Source of the DNA: an uncultured Bartonella sp.
Lineage (GTDB): Bacteria; Pseudomonadota; Alphaproteobacteria; Rhizobiales; Rhizobiaceae
Length of the DNA: 13,784 bases
Direction of reading: 5' to 3'
Assembly (NCBI GenBank): GCA_943913205.1
Contig: CALTWN010000026.1
Location: 1 to 13,784, forward strand
The notes under the pieces are model-generated. The model was not told the DNA's origin and ran no database searches. It saw only the letters and a program-made list of their open reading frames with translations. This document shows positions 7,758-13,784 of this stretch, piece by piece. How positions within the stretch are numbered: the stretch's first letter is position 1; every line of letters begins with the position of its first letter. A program made the translations under genes and the position numbers.

Positions 7758-8480
7758 ATGTCTATTTTAGAAGCAAAATCTTTAGTAAAATCTTATAACG
7801 GACGTACCGTTGTTAACGGATTTTCATGCCATGTAAAAACTGGAGAAGCCGTAGGAATTTTGGGTCCAAACGGCGCTGGTAAAACTACAAGTTTTTATAT
7901 GTTAACCGGGCTCGTAAAATGTGATAAGGGGAAAGTTTTATTAAATAATTATGATATAAGTAGTTATCCTATGTATAAAAGAGCACGCTTAGGGATTGGA
8001 TACCTTCCACAAGAAAGCTCTATTTTTAGAGGGCTTACAGTTGCGCAAAATATAAAAGCTGTTTTGGAAATTGTAGAGCCTAAAAAATATCTGCATGAGC
8101 AACAGGTTTATGAATTGTTAGATGAGTTTAAAATACTACATTTAGCAAAAGCTTCTTCAGTTTCGCTTTCTGGTGGCGAAAGACGCCGTTTGGAAATTGC
8201 ACGAGCACTTGCTTCGAAACCAAATATAATATTATTTGATGAGCCATTTGCAGGAGTTGATCCCTTAGCCGTTGGTGATATAAAGGATTTGGTACAACAT
8301 TTAAGAATGCGTAATATAGGCGTATTTATAACAGACCATAATGTAAGAGAAACTTTGTCTATGGTAGATAGAGCTTATATAATGCATAAAGGAGAAGAGT
8401 TAGCTCATGGAAAACCAGAAGAATTAATTGAAAATAAAGAAGTACGTAAGTGTTACTTAGGTGATGGTTTTAAGTTATGA
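7758..8480 (+). CDS. lptB: LPS export ABC transporter ATP-binding protein
   Basis: LptB is the cytoplasmic ATPase that powers LPS extraction from the inner membrane with LptF and LptG. The 240-residue product has every ABC motif: Walker A GPNGAGKTT at 36-44, Q-loop Q85 in YLPQESSIFRGLTV, signature LSGGERRR from 137, Walker B IILFDEPFAGVDP with D161 and E162, and the H-loop H194 in ITDHNVRE. The phrases LPQE.SIFR and SGGERRRLEIARAL are characteristic of LptB rather than of other ABC ATPases. It follows the LptC-LptA fusion after 2 nt without its own ribosome site, so coupled translation is likely, and overlaps the next gene by 4 nt. Confidence 0.97.
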   Translation: MSILEAKSLVKSYNGRTVVNGFSCHVKTGEAVGILGPNGAGKTTSFYMLTGLVKCDKGKVLLNNYDISSYPMYKRARLGIGYLPQESSIFRGLTVAQNIKAVLEIVEPKKYLHEQQVYELLDEFKILHLAKASSVSLSGGERRRLEIARALASKPNIILFDEPFAGVDPLAVGDIKDLVQHLRMRNIGVFITDHNVRETLSMVDRAYIMHKGEELAHGKPEELIENKEVRKCYLGDGFKL

Positions 8481-8956
8481 TACAAATAATAATCCCTATA
8501 GTTTTTTTATTTTTATTCGTAATTTTTGTGTATGGTGCATTATTTATAGGCTTATTAGGTGTAGCAAATTGGTTATTACATGTTTGGCTAAACGAAAATA
8601 GTTCTGTCCTTAATCAATTTAGCCATATTTTACTTAATTATGGTTTTTTTGGGGTGTTTTTATTAGCTTTTATTTTATTATTGATGTGGATAGCATTTAA
8701 TTTTTTATTAAGTTATGGCTTATATTTACTTGTAAGAATAAGCGGCAGAAAAATTGCTGCTTATAAAACGTATAATATTACTATTATTGGCTTATTTCAT
8801 ATATTTGCTATGCCTGTTATATTATGGGGCGTAATAAGGCAAAATTCGCCATATTTAAAACATAAATATTTTAACAAATTACGGAAATTAAGTACAAGTA
8901 CAATGATGAAAGAACGCTTGAACGAACGAAAACTAAAAGCTACGAATAGATCTTAG
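8477..8956 (+). CDS. Unrecognised three-helix membrane protein coupled to lptB
   Basis: I do not recognise this 159-residue protein. It has three hydrophobic stretches, at about residues 4-36, 53-86 and 100-120; the first two are long enough to be helices with extended ends or hairpins. A strongly basic tail follows (about residues 121-159, with many Lys and Arg, e.g. KERLNERKLK), probably cytoplasmic. No catalytic motif is visible. Its ATG overlaps the lptB stop (ATGA), so it is translated with the LPS-transport genes. A role in LPS transport or in envelope lipid handling is only suggested by this linkage. In other proteobacteria the gene after lptB is often rpoN or hpf; this protein is neither. 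Its last 24 nt overlap the end of the convergent gene. Confidence 0.75.
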   Translation: MIQIIIPIVFLFLFVIFVYGALFIGLLGVANWLLHVWLNENSSVLNQFSHILLNYGFFGVFLLAFILLLMWIAFNFLLSYGLYLLVRISGRKIAAYKTYNITIIGLFHIFAMPVILWGVIRQNSPYLKHKYFNKLRKLSTSTMMKERLNERKLKATNRS

Positions 8957-9595
8957 CGGATATCTAGAATTATCTCTAGTTAGTATTGTATTAACGCTGG
9001 CATATCTTTGACCAGCAAGGGTTATATTATTACTATTTTTTATATGATACTGCGCTGTGGCAAAAAAGTGTTGGTATAGGGCATTTAAGGCTATACGTAA
9101 GCTGCCTATTAAATGTGGCATTTCGATATTTTCTAAAATACCATATTGAATTGCAGCATATAGATTGTCATTTGGGTGATCAAATTGTGCTTTTTGGATA
9201 GCTATATTAGCTTTTTCAAATTTTAATTTAGCGCGTATGGCCCATTTTTCGTAGTCTAGTTCGTTATCTGTGTTTAGATTTTCTGAACTAGAATCATAAT
9301 GAGCGCTTGGAGATAAAATTGCTTTCCTATAATTATTATAAAGAGTAATATAATGGTCTGCAGCTTTGTATTGTTCCTCACTTATACCTAAATTACCATC
9401 TATGAAAGATAAACGTCCAGCCCAATTTTCAGAACGCGGATCTTTAGCCTGCTCTAGAGTGAGATTAAATTTTTGAGCTCTAACTTTTACAGCTAAGTCT
9501 TGTGGGTTATGTTTGGCGCGGGAGATTCGACCATTTGGTTCACGCAAAACATTTTCTTTTTTAGGGCGTCCTAATTTAGCTTTAGCTTTTTTCAT
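8933..9595 (-). CDS. Phage-type 'GRP' basic protein, function unknown
   Basis: The 220-residue product starts with a basic, AT-hook-like segment (KLGRPKKENVLREPNGRISR, residues 8-27). A middle block follows, with AKDPRSENWAGRLSF and GISEEQYKAADHYITLYNNYRKAI (about 50-93), then an acidic linker and a helical C-terminal part ending in a 'SLRIALNALYQHF' block near 165-177. From memory, this order (GRP..R.PNGR.SR, GRL, 'ISxEQYxAG..Y..LY..YR', 'L..AL..L..HF') is seen in small unnamed proteins in alphaproteobacterial prophages; that recollection was not checked. The function is unknown; DNA contact through the basic N-terminus is a guess. The start at 9595 has GAGG 5 nt upstream. It is divergent from a phage-type repressor, which supports a prophage-derived origin, and overlaps the end of the gene at 8477-8956 by 24 nt. 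Confidence 0.78.
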   Translation of the reverse strand: MKKAKAKLGRPKKENVLREPNGRISRAKHNPQDLAVKVRAQKFNLTLEQAKDPRSENWAGRLSFIDGNLGISEEQYKAADHYITLYNNYRKAILSPSAHYDSSSENLNTDNELDYEKWAIRAKLKFEKANIAIQKAQFDHPNDNLYAAIQYGILENIEMPHLIGSLRIALNALYQHFFATAQYHIKNSNNITLAGQRYASVNTILTRDNSRYPLRSIRSF

Positions 9596-9634
9596 GTTTT
9601 CCTCATATATCAGTATTTTGTTAAGTATTTTTTA

Positions 9635-9665
9635 ATTATAAAAATTTAATTTATGTAGAAGTTAA
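9635..9665 (-). promoter_or_regulatory. Candidate promoter of the GRP-protein gene
   Basis: On the minus strand TTAACT (9665-9660) and a perfect TATAAT (9640-9635) are separated by 19 nt. Transcription would start near 9628, leaving about 33 nt of leader with a GAGG ribosome site at 9604-9601. The spacing is slightly long and the region is A/T-rich, so the call is tentative. Confidence 0.35.
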
Positions 9666-9668
9666 TCT

Positions 9669-9698
9669 TATGGTAATTATTAAGGTAAATTTACCGTA
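9669..9698. promoter_or_regulatory. Candidate operator: palindrome plus extra half-site
   Basis: The perfect 12-nt palindrome GGTAAATTTACC (9684-9695) sits inside an imperfect 18-nt one (9681-9698). Three related 8-nt half-sites are present: TATGGTAA (9669-9676), TAAGGTAA (9681-9688) and TACGGTAA read on the minus strand (9698-9691). The first two start 12 nt apart. The cluster lies just upstream of the candidate GRP-gene promoter and in front of the divergent repressor gene, as expected for a phage-type repressor operator. Binding is inferred. Confidence 0.45.
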
Positions 9699-9777
9699 TA
9701 GGCAAGTAAAAAATATCAAAATGATACAACTAAAAATAATAAATAATAATATCAATATGTTATAGATAGCTTTTACG

Positions 9778-9819
9778 TTAATGCTGCTGTAAATAATATG
9801 TCATAAATATGAGCATTAA
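9778..9819 (+). repeat. Inverted repeat framing the leader of the S24 repressor gene
   Basis: TTAATGC (9778-9784) is mirrored by GCATTAA (9813-9819), which ends directly before the ATG at 9820. The arms are 28 nt apart. A second inverted pair, TTTAC (9772-9776) and GTAAA (9789-9793), overlaps it. These could be an operator or could fold over the weak ribosome site; short A/T-rich arms like these can occur by chance. Confidence 0.3.
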
Positions 9820-10485
9820 ATGGGAATAGCACATAGAATAGCGCAAAGGTTGCATGATTTGGGCAAGAGTGAACGCCAAGCTTCGCTTGAAGCTAATTTA
9901 AGCGATTCTTTTATAAGAAATATAAGATTGGGGCGTTCAGTAAATCCGCGCATTGATACTTTAAAGCGCTTAGCAGTGTCCTTAGAAACAAATGTAGGAT
10001 GGTTGCTAGGATCGGAGAAACAAGAAGATAATAATATAGAAAAATCTAATGTTGTGTGGCGTAGAGATATTAAATTGGATAGCAAAACAAAAAAAATAGC
10101 TGTTTATGGAAATGCTATAGGTGGTGAGAATGGTGCTTTTGAGCTAAATGGCACTAAACTTTATGAGGTAATGTGCCCGCCTAAACTTTCCAGCTGCGCT
10201 GGGGCTTATGCAATAGAGATTTCTGGTAATTCTATGTCGCCAAGATATGAAGAAGGTGAGATAGCTTATATAGATCCTATGCATGCTGTAAATCGCGGCG
10301 ACTATGTCGTGGTGCAAATAGTGTCTGAAGACAGCGAAGAGCTACATGCTTATATTAAAAAATATTTATTTAAAACAGCTAAAGAGTTGGTGCTGGAACA
10401 ATTAAACCCACCAAAAAGAATATCTTTTCCTCTTAAGCGTGTAACATCTATTCATTATGTAGTAATGGCAGGGGCTTGTAATTAA
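9820..10485 (+). CDS. Phage C1/LexA-type repressor (HTH plus S24 peptidase domain)
   Basis: This 221-residue regulator has an N-terminal helix-turn-helix (about residues 5-63; the SERQASLEANLSDSFIRNIR stretch is the HTH, followed by TLKRLAVSLETNVGWLLG). Its C-terminal part (about 92-217) is an S24/LexA-like domain. The peptidase motif ISGNSMSPRYEEGE gives catalytic S138, and AYIKKYL gives the lysine, K180. Proteins of this type bind operators as dimers and some cut themselves at an Ala-Gly bond during DNA damage. Here the linker that should hold the cut site reads YGNAIGGENG, with no Ala-Gly pair, so self-cleavage may not occur or may use another bond. The ATG at 9820 has only a weak GAG ribosome site. 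Pal starts 16 nt downstream, so this gene may lead an operon with pal and lepA. A domesticated prophage repressor is the likeliest reading. Confidence 0.88.
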   Translation: MGIAHRIAQRLHDLGKSERQASLEANLSDSFIRNIRLGRSVNPRIDTLKRLAVSLETNVGWLLGSEKQEDNNIEKSNVVWRRDIKLDSKTKKIAVYGNAIGGENGAFELNGTKLYEVMCPPKLSSCAGAYAIEISGNSMSPRYEEGEIAYIDPMHAVNRGDYVVVQIVSEDSEELHAYIKKYLFKTAKELVLEQLNPPKRISFPLKRVTSIHYVVMAGACN

Positions 10486-10490
10486 AATAT

Positions 10491-10495
10491 AGGAG
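10491..10495 (+). promoter_or_regulatory. Ribosome binding site of pal
   Basis: AGGAG lies 6 nt before the pal ATG, within the 16-nt gap after the repressor gene. The gap is too short for a separate promoter, so pal is read from further upstream or from within the repressor gene. Confidence 0.65.
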
Positions 10496-10501
10496 CAAAA
10501 A

Positions 10502-11101
10502 ATGTTAGTGAATAAAAAAATAATAAGTGTTTTATTAGGAGCAATGTGCATATTGCTCACGGGTTGTTCTGAATCAATGCGTGGGTATAATCCTTTAGAT
10601 GATAATACGTCACCAATAGAGGGGTATGATAATAACGATTATAGTTGGAAGCAAGAAACAAATGGGTATAGCGATCCATATGGCGAGGCACAGGAACAAG
10701 AATTAACTAGTACGGAATATAATGTGTCTTCAAATGGCGTTATTATGCCAGCTAGTGCAGAATATTTTAATCGTAAAATAGGCAATACAGTTCATTTTGA
10801 TTTAGATGAAGTAAATTTGAATGAAGAAACGAAAAAGATATTAAACTTGCAGGCTCAGTGGTTAGCTCAAAACCACCATAGAATAACAGTTGAGGGCTAT
10901 GCAGATGATAGAGGAACAAGGCTATATAATATAGCTTTAGGTAAGCATAGAGCTGACGAAGTTGCGAAATATTTAATTAAACTTGGAGTTCCAGCAACAA
11001 GTATAAAGACGGTGTCTTATGGGTGGGAACGTCCGGTTGCTTTGTGCCAACAAGAAAAATGTTGGGCACAAAATCGTAGAGCGCGTATTGTATTACACTA
11101 A
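10502..11101 (+). CDS. pal: Peptidoglycan-associated lipoprotein Pal
   Basis: Pal tethers the outer membrane to peptidoglycan and works with the Tol proteins in envelope constriction during division. The 199-residue precursor has a lipoprotein signal: basic MLVNKK, a hydrophobic stretch and the lipobox LLTGC, so C22 is the lipidated residue. Serine at the next position fits sorting to the outer membrane. A low-complexity Asn/Asp/Gly/Tyr-rich linker (about 26-90) leads to the OmpA-like peptidoglycan-binding domain (about 95-199), with VHFDLDEVNL, VEGYADDRGTRLYNIALGKHRA and WAQNRRARIVL. Two cysteines, C182 and C187, flank a short loop and could form a disulphide. It has a good AGGAG ribosome site 6 nt before the ATG. 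No tol genes are next to it, unlike the usual tolQRAB-pal cluster; it lies between the repressor gene and lepA. Confidence 0.95.
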   Translation: MLVNKKIISVLLGAMCILLTGCSESMRGYNPLDDNTSPIEGYDNNDYSWKQETNGYSDPYGEAQEQELTSTEYNVSSNGVIMPASAEYFNRKIGNTVHFDLDEVNLNEETKKILNLQAQWLAQNHHRITVEGYADDRGTRLYNIALGKHRADEVAKYLIKLGVPATSIKTVSYGWERPVALCQQEKCWAQNRRARIVLH

Positions 11102-11121
11102 TATATGCATTATGAATAAGT

Positions 11122-12942
11122 ATGACAGATAGTAAACACATAGTACCATTAAAAAACATACGTAATTTTTCTATTGTTGCGCATATAGATCATGGTAAAT
11201 CTACCTTGGCAGATCGCCTTATACAAACTACAGGTGGCTTGGAAGAGCGCGAAATGAAAGAGCAAGTTCTTGATTCTATGGATATAGAGCGCGAACGTGG
11301 CATAACTATTAAGGCGCAAACAGTGAGGCTTCACTATAATGCTAAAGATGGTGAAACTTATATTTTAAATTTAATGGACACGCCTGGCCATGTTGATTTT
11401 GCTTATGAAGTTTCGCGGTCTTTGGCAGCATGCGAAGGATCGCTGTTGGTAGTAGATGCTTCACAAGGGGTAGAAGCACAGACCTTAGCCAATGTATATC
11501 AGGCTTTAGATAATAATCACGAAATAGTAGTTGTATTAAATAAGGTAGATTTGCCCGCATCTGATATACCAAAAGTAAAAACACAAATAGAAGATGTTAT
11601 CGGTTTAGATGCTAGCGATGCCGTTGAAATTTCAGCTAAAACTGGTATGGGCATAGAAAATGTGCTTGAACATATAGTGCAAAAATTACCACCACCTTCG
11701 CAGGGCGATATTACAGCTCCCTTAAAGGCGATGTTAGTTGATAGCTGGTATGATTCTTATCTGGGTGTTATTGTTTTGGTACGTGTGATAGATGGCGTGT
11801 TAAAAAAGGGGCAAACTATTCGGATGATGGCCGCTAATGCTCGCTATCTTGTAGAGAGGGTGGGGGTATTTAGCCCTAAAATGTTGTCGATTGAGGCTTT
11901 GCGCCCCGGCGAGATAGGCTTCATTACAGCATCTATAAAGCAAGTATCAGATACCAGAGTGGGCGATACTATTACAGAAGATAAAAATTCTACTTCTAAA
12001 ATGTTAGCAGGCTTTAGACCTGTGCAGCCGGTGGTATTTTGCGGTATTTTTCCAATAGACGCATCAGATTTTGAAAATTTACGAGCAGCCATGGGCAAAT
12101 TAAGGCTTAATGATGCTAGCTTTACTTTTGAAATGGAAAGCTCGGCTGCTTTAGGTTTTGGATTTCGATGTGGCTTTTTAGGTTTATTACATTTAGAAAT
12201 TATACAGGAGCGTTTACATAGAGAGTTTAATCTAGATCTGATAGCAACAGCCCCTTCAGTTGTTTATAGTATATATATGAATGATAACACAGTAAAACAG
12301 CTGCATAATCCCGCTGATATGCCAGTGTCAACCAAAATACTTAAAATTGCAGAACCTTGGATAAAAGCTACTATTTTAACCCCCGATGAGTATTTAGGGG
12401 CTATTTTAAAATTATGTATAGAACGCCGTGGTATACAATGTGATTTATCTTATGTTGGTAGCCGAGCTATGGTAATTTTTGAGTTACCTTTGAATGAAGT
12501 TGTATTTGACTTTTATGATAGATTAAAATCTATTTCCAAAGGGTATGCCTCTTTTGATTATAATATAATTGATGAAAGAGCAGGGGATTTGGTTAAAATG
12601 TCAATATTAGTAAATGGCGAACCTGTTGATGCATTATCTACACTTGTACATAGAAGTGTAGCGCAAAAACGTGGTCGTGCAATGTGCGAAAAATTAAAAG
12701 ATTTAATACCCCAACATATGTTTCAAATACCAATTCAAGCAGCTATAGGGGGCAAAGTTATAGCTCGAGAAACTATACGAGCACTGCGTAAGGATGTAAC
12801 TGCAAAATGTTATGGTGGTGATATAACCCGTAAACGTAAATTACTTGATAAGCAAAAAGAGGGTAAAAAACGTATGCGCCAATTTGGTAAAGTGGAAATA
12901 CCCCAAGAAGCTTTTATTCAAGCTTTAAAAATGGATGATTAG
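11122..12942 (+). CDS. lepA: Elongation factor 4, ribosome-associated GTPase
   Basis: LepA (EF4) is a conserved translational GTPase that binds the ribosome; roles in back-translocation and in 30S assembly have been proposed. The 606-residue product is full length. The GTPase motifs are G1 AHIDHGKST at 20-28, the ERERGITIK switch region from 57, G3 DTPGH at 86-90, G4 NKVD at 140-143 and G5 SAK at 171-173. The EF-G-like domains follow (for example [20 protein letters not shown]). The LepA-specific C-terminal domain ends with [24 protein letters not shown], which separates it from EF-G and BipA. It starts 20 nt after pal with only a weak ribosome site, so it is likely in the same transcript. 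Its last 29 nt overlap the end of nth on the other strand. Confidence 0.98.
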   Translation: MTDSKHIVPLKNIRNFSIVAHIDHGKSTLADRLIQTTGGLEEREMKEQVLDSMDIERERGITIKAQTVRLHYNAKDGETYILNLMDTPGHVDFAYEVSRSLAACEGSLLVVDASQGVEAQTLANVYQALDNNHEIVVVLNKVDLPASDIPKVKTQIEDVIGLDASDAVEISAKTGMGIENVLEHIVQKLPPPSQGDITAPLKAMLVDSWYDSYLGVIVLVRVIDGVLKKGQTIRMMAANARYLVERVGVFSPKMLSIEALRPGEIGFITASIKQVSDTRVGDTITEDKNSTSKMLAGFRPVQPVVFCGIFPIDASDFENLRAAMGKLRLNDASFTFEMESSAALGFGFRCGFLGLLHLEIIQERLHREFNLDLIATAPSVVYSIYMNDNTVKQLHNPADMPVSTKILKIAEPWIKATILTPDEYLGAILKLCIERRGIQCDLSYVGSRAMVIFELPLNEVVFDFYDRLKSISKGYASFDYNIIDERAGDLVKMSILVNGEPVDALSTLVHRSVAQKRGRAMCEKLKDLIPQHMFQIPIQAAIGGKVIARETIRALRKDVTAKCYGGDITRKRKLLDKQKEGKKRMRQFGKVEIPQEAFIQALKMDD

Positions 12943-13591
12943 CTTTATAGTAAATATTACATTCAGCTTTGCATAAATTATTTATAAAACATTTGTTACA
13001 TAAGGCAATTCTAGCTTTACAGATATAACGACCGTGTAAAATAAGCCACAAATGTGCATTTTTTAAATATTGTTGGGGTATAATATTACATAGCTTTTTC
13101 TCAACCTCAAAAGTGGTGCTACCGGGGGCCAACTTTGTACGATTTGCAATACGAAAAATATGGGTATCTACTGCTAAGGTAGGCAAACCAAAAGCTATAT
13201 TTAAAACAACATTGGCAGTTTTTCGGCCAACCCCTGGAAGTTTTATAAGTTGATTTAAATCTTGTGGTACCTCGCCATTATATAATTCTATTAAGGTTTG
13301 TGAGAGAAGTATAATATTTTTAGCCTTGGCGCGCCATAATCCTATAGTTTTAATTATAGTTTCTAATTGTTCTATGGGTATTTTAGCCATATCATAAGCA
13401 TTATTTGCTATAGTAAAAAGCTTTTGTGTTACCTTGTTAACGCTTTTATCAGTGGCCTGGGCTGAAAGTAAAACAGCTATTAGTAACGTAAAATTATTTG
13501 TATAATTCAGCTCACCATTCGGATTGGGGTTATGCAGATAAAAGCTATAAAAAATATCAAAAATTTCGGTTTTACTATAATGAACTGTCAT
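12914..13591 (-). CDS. nth: Endonuclease III (DNA glycosylase/AP lyase)
   Basis: Nth removes oxidised pyrimidines and nicks the abasic site in base excision repair. The 225-residue product has the helix-hairpin-helix [18 protein letters not shown] with catalytic K124, then AVDTHIFRI with catalytic D142. The C-terminal 4Fe-4S loop has C191, C198, C201 and C207 in the exact CX6CX2CX5C spacing, after the LILHGRYIC block. It is slightly longer than E. coli Nth because of an insertion near the N-terminus ([13 protein letters not shown]) and a short tail. The ATG at 13591 fits the family start, though no ribosome site is visible. The gene is convergent with lepA, with a 29-nt overlap, and divergent from the partial gene at the right edge. 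Confidence 0.97.
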   Translation of the reverse strand: MTVHYSKTEIFDIFYSFYLHNPNPNGELNYTNNFTLLIAVLLSAQATDKSVNKVTQKLFTIANNAYDMAKIPIEQLETIIKTIGLWRAKAKNIILLSQTLIELYNGEVPQDLNQLIKLPGVGRKTANVVLNIAFGLPTLAVDTHIFRIANRTKLAPGSTTFEVEKKLCNIIPQQYLKNAHLWLILHGRYICKARIALCNKCFINNLCKAECNIYYKANHPFLKLE

Positions 13592-13649
13592 AAAATATAT
13601 TTCGTAACTAACTGGAAATAATGAATATTTTCTATATTTTTTTTAAAAT

Positions 13650-13678
13650 TTGACAAAAAAGATATGATGTAATATATG
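13650..13678 (+). promoter_or_regulatory. Candidate promoter of the right-edge gene
   Basis: A perfect TTGACA (13650-13655) is followed after 17 nt by TATATG (13673-13678); TAATAT at 13670-13675 is an alternative -10 with a short 14-nt spacer. Transcription would begin near 13685, about 25 nt before the ATG at 13711. The rest of the spacer between nth and this gene (13592-13649) shows nothing I can name. Confidence 0.5.
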
Positions 13679-13710
13679 ACATATAACCTTAAGGTGAATA
13701 ATAGTATTTG

Positions 13711-13784
13711 ATGCAAACATATATAAAGAATATTATATTAAAATTACAAAATTTTGTAATTATTTTTTTAATAATTACTTTGAT
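13711..13784 (+). CDS. Start of an unidentified membrane or exported protein (3' end outside window)
   Basis: An open frame begins at ATG 13711 and runs off the right edge, giving 24 residues: a weakly basic start (MQTYIKNIILK) followed by a hydrophobic run (FVIIFLIITL). That looks like a signal peptide or first membrane helix. A promoter lies upstream. The ribosome-like AAGGTG at 13691-13696 is 14 nt from this ATG, which is far; a TTG at 13708 in the same frame would be 11 nt away. The product cannot be identified from so short a piece. Confidence 0.45.
   Translation, partial: MQTYIKNIILKLQNFVIIFLIITL
13742..13761. repeat. Perfect 20-nt A/T-rich palindrome followed by a T-run
   Basis: AATTACAAAATTTTGTAATT is a perfect inverted repeat without a spacer, followed by ATTTTTTT. 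It lies inside the partial frame at the right edge (codons for KLQNFVI). It could be a protein-binding site or, if the frame is not a gene, a weak terminator-like hairpin; with only one G/C pair per arm it would be unstable. Confidence 0.4.

Noticed and set aside
8950..9000. Short inverted repeat CTAGA-N6-TCTAG (8964-8979) as a terminator between the convergent genes
   Set aside because: It lies within the coding end of the GRP gene, is short and lacks a T-run in the right position.
9596..9819. SOS box of the alphaproteobacterial type (GTTC-N7-GTTC or GAAC-N7-GAAC)
   Set aside because: No such pair is present in the spacer.
9816..10085. Minus-strand open frame of 89 codons opposite the repressor N-terminus, considered as a possible antitoxin or Cro-like gene
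   Set aside because: It has no helix-turn-helix and mirrors the coding bias of the repressor gene; a Cro-like gene would normally be divergent from the repressor, not antisense to it.
8933..10485. Toxin-antitoxin or defence module
   Set aside because: The GRP protein is too long and too basic at one end to match a known toxin, and the repressor has a full S24 domain; nothing resembles a nuclease, NTPase or other effector.
8900..10500. Prophage attachment site or integrase flanking the phage-type pair
   Set aside because: No tRNA gene, integrase or matching direct repeats flank the region.
11149..12098. Minus-strand open frames within lepA
   Set aside because: They are antisense to highly conserved GTPase sequence and carry no recognisable motif.
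13592..13784. tRNA or small RNA gene at the right edge
   Set aside because: No cloverleaf-compatible arms or G/C-rich stems are present; the sequence is nearly all A/T.

Overview
The window is a compact, very AT-rich stretch of bacterial chromosome. Its gene content and order point to an alphaproteobacterium with a reduced genome, most likely a Rickettsiales- or Holosporales-like intracellular lineage; this placement is inference from protein similarity and layout, not from a marker tree. Supporting points are the coaE-dnaQ pair, a long S24 repressor of the alphaproteobacterial type, a beta-type IHF subunit, strong A/T bias, and gene ends that overlap in several places. No RNA genes, insertion sequences, CRISPR arrays or integrases were seen.

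Layout, left to right. (1) Plus strand, 3-3592: the 3' end of coaE, then dnaQ (proofreading subunit of DNA polymerase III) and polA (DNA polymerase I), each overlapping its neighbour by a few bases. (2) Minus strand, 6730 down to 3589: ihfB, a TrmH/SpoU RNA methyltransferase, lspA, a Bax inhibitor-1 family membrane protein and an endonuclease/exonuclease/phosphatase-family enzyme, nearly all touching or overlapping. (3) Plus strand, 6802-8956: an LPS-transport block made of an LptC that carries a C-terminal LptA-like domain, the ATPase LptB, and an unrecognised three-helix membrane protein overlapping lptB by 4 nt. (4) 8933-10485: a divergent pair of phage-type genes, a small basic 'GRP' protein on the minus strand and a C1/LexA-type S24 repressor on the plus strand. 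They flank a 224-bp spacer with a palindromic operator candidate. (5) Plus strand, 10502-12942: pal and lepA, closely following the repressor gene and probably read with it. (6) Minus strand, 12914-13591: nth (endonuclease III), overlapping the end of lepA. (7) The last ~190 bases hold a good promoter and the start of another gene, probably encoding a membrane or exported protein.

Most of the window is housekeeping: DNA replication and repair (dnaQ, polA, nth, ihfB), envelope assembly (lspA, lptCA, lptB, pal), translation (lepA, TrmH-type methylase). The parts that stand out are the LptC-LptA fusion with no separate lptA, the phage-type regulatory pair set among core genes and apparently leading a pal-lepA operon, a PolA with a degraded proofreading domain, and a 15-bp duplication that copies the lptC start region. 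I found no clearly new defence or mobile system.
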